A stretch of 6,939 bases of DNA from contig DRKG01000400.1 in assembly GCA_011051855.1 (NCBI GenBank), positions 1-6,939 of the forward strand, given 5' to 3'. Position numbers and translations under genes: made by a program. Position 1 is the stretch's first letter, and every line of letters begins with the position of its first letter. This DNA comes from a bacterium (GTDB taxonomy: Bacteria > Planctomycetota > UBA1135 > UBA2386). Under the pieces are notes generated by a model. The model worked only from the letters and a program-made list of their open reading frames with translations. It was not told the origin of the DNA and made no database searches. Below, piece by piece: positions 5,786 through 6,939 of the stretch.

Positions 5786-6939
5786 CGACCGCCCCGCTGT
5801 TGCCAGCGAAGCAGCGTGGCCTTGCGCCCGGCGCTGGTCGTGGCGTCGCAGGCCGGCGGTTCGATCCCGTGCACGTGGGCCAAGGCGGCGTGCAGCGCCT
5901 CGAACGCGCGCGGGTCCTGTTCTGCGGCCAGCGCGCGCAACAACGCCGGCGGGGCCGTGTCCGCATGGCAGGTCGCGACGCCGACCGCCGCGAAGCGCCG
6001 CACCAGCGCAGAGCGGTCGGCCAGGGCCGCGGTCCAGAAGGCTTCGTTGGCCAGCCGGTTGGCGATCGCGAGCTGCACGGCGCGGGCACGCACGGCTGCC
6101 GACTCGTCGGCGCACGCGACCGCGATCGCGCGCAGACGCATCGGGCGGCGCTGGCGGTCCTCTTCACGTTCGGGCGGTTGCGCCAGCGACTCCAGCACGC
6201 GGATACGGGCGGTGACCGCGGGAGCTGCGCGAAGCAGCGCGAACAGGTCGCGCATGCTGCCGTTGGCCAGCGGATCCTGCGCGGGTTCGGCGGTGATGCG
6301 CGCCTGCCACGCGTCGAACTCGGCGGCGTGGCCGGCCATCCAGGCTCCGTCGGCGTGGCGTTCGCCGAGGGTGCGCAAGGTGCGCAAGGCGTCCTGCCGT
6401 TGCCCGACCACCCATTCGACCTGGGCCAGCTCGAACAGGGTGTCGGGCGCCGCCCGGTCGCCGCGTTCGCGGACCAGCGCGCGCAGCTCGGCGACCGCGA
6501 GGTCCGGCCGGGCGAGGTCGCGCAACAGGCCCGCGCGGACGCGACGCAGTTCGGGCGCGCGACTCGCGGTGAGGGCGTGGTCGACGACCTGCAGGGCTTC
6601 GGGGTGGCGTTCGCCCGCGACCAGGAAGCGGCTGAGCCGCAGGGCTGGTTCGGTCGGGTCCTCGGCCTCGGCGAGCGCGGTGCGCAGCGCCCGTTCCCGA
6701 GCCCGCGGATCGGCGGCGGGAACCGGTTGCACGGGGGCAGACGCTTCGGCCACCGGCGGGTCGGCCAGCGGTGATGCCGGCGATGATGCCAGCGGTGATG
6801 CCAGCGGTGATGGCCGTGGCGCCGGTGCGAAGGCCGTCCGGCGCTCGCCGGCGAACCGCGCTGCCGGGCGCGCGGCATGCTGCGCGCAAGCGGCGAGCAG
6901 CACGCCGACTCCGGCCAAGGTCAGTAGCCAACCGCGACG
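5782..6939 (-). CDS. Lipoprotein with TPR-like and HEAT-like repeats, 5' end beyond window
   Basis: The minus-strand frame is open to the right edge. The visible 385 residues begin RRGWLLTLAGVGVLLAAC, an n-region and hydrophobic core ending in a good lipobox (LAAC, cysteine at visible residue 18), so the true start codon is probably only a few codons outside. A TTG at 6918 is in frame but would cut off the basic n-region. Residues about 37-78 are a Pro/Ala/Ser linker containing a nucleotide tandem repeat. Residues about 98-195 contain TPR-like helix pairs (LSRFLVAGERHPEALQVVD; LFELAQVEWVVGQRQDALRT). Residues about 265-355 are HEAT-like (MRLRAIAVACADESAAVRAR; ALVRRFAAVGVATC). The protein is probably anchored in the envelope by lipid and acts through protein contacts. 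No catalytic motif is seen. Its TGA overlaps the next gene's ATG (ATGA), so the two lipoproteins are likely co-translated partners. Confidence 0.83.
   Translation of the reverse strand, partial: RRGWLLTLAGVGVLLAACAQHAARPAARFAGERRTAFAPAPRPSPLASPLASSPASPLADPPVAEASAPVQPVPAADPRARERALRTALAEAEDPTEPALRLSRFLVAGERHPEALQVVDHALTASRAPELRRVRAGLLRDLARPDLAVAELRALVRERGDRAAPDTLFELAQVEWVVGQRQDALRTLRTLGERHADGAWMAGHAAEFDAWQARITAEPAQDPLANGSMRDLFALLRAAPAVTARIRVLESLAQPPEREEDRQRRPMRLRAIAVACADESAAVRARAVQLAIANRLANEAFWTAALADRSALVRRFAAVGVATCHADTAPPALLRALAAEQDPRAFEALHAALAHVHGIEPPACDATTSAGRKATLLRWQQRGGR
6764..6811. repeat. 12-bp tandem repeat, four copies, in lipoprotein linker
   Basis: The unit GCCAGCGGTGAT occurs at 6764-6775, 6788-6799 and 6800-6811 without mismatch. 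A diverged copy, GCCGGCGATGAT, lies at 6776-6787. The unit length is a multiple of three, so changes in copy number keep the reading frame. On the minus strand it encodes a Ser-Pro-Leu-Ala-type repeat in the linker after the lipid-anchor cysteine. Confidence 0.88.

Noticed and set aside
5767..6774. 335-residue plus-strand frame opposite the TPR/HEAT lipoprotein
   Set aside because: It is Gly/Arg/Gln-rich with no motif. The minus-strand frame has a lipobox and repeats.
1..6939. CRISPR array, tRNA, rRNA, insertion sequence, phage or toxin-antitoxin genes
   Set aside because: I looked for repeat-spacer structure, tRNA-like cloverleaf sequence, transposase motifs and small paired ORFs, and found none.

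Overview
This is a compact, GC-rich bacterial window with almost no non-coding DNA. The likely source is a planctomycete (phylum Planctomycetota). That is an inference from three things: an exported, low-cysteine, beta-rich protein whose C-terminal module resembles ones common in that phylum; two adjacent Pro/Ala/Arg-rich lipoproteins built of helical repeats; and a lysylphosphatidylglycerol-synthase-type membrane protein with a long loop after its first helix. No rRNA or other phylogenetic marker is present, so the assignment stays tentative.

Left part (1-1777): two divergent genes share a 65-base spacer. The minus-strand gene runs off the left edge; only its first 49 codons are visible, and they encode a clear signal peptide. 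The plus-strand gene (215-1777) encodes a 520-residue exported protein of unknown function with an acidic DxDxDGD loop near its N-terminus.

Junction (1778-1830): the exported-protein gene converges on the long minus-strand block. A 9-bp-stem hairpin starts at the last base of the stop codon (1777-1804). It is followed by an 11-bp direct repeat (CCCGGAGTCAG) whose second copy supplies the stop codon of the opposing kinase gene.

Middle and right part (1831-6939): five minus-strand genes lie head to tail, so transcription runs from the right edge leftwards. In that order they are: a lipoprotein with TPR-like and HEAT-like repeats (5' end beyond the window); a second putative lipoprotein with HEAT-like helices; a DUF366 protein; a UPF0104/LPG_synthase_TM membrane protein; and a PfkB-family sugar or nucleoside kinase. 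The junctions are an ATGA overlap, a 4-base gap, a GTGA overlap (if the favoured GTG start is right) and a 37-base gap, which together look like a single operon with translational coupling. The shared function is not evident. Two envelope lipoproteins plus a polytopic membrane protein suggest an envelope-related role, while the DUF366 protein and the kinase are soluble cytoplasmic proteins. The long plus-strand open frames opposite these genes are GC-driven shadows and are not annotated.
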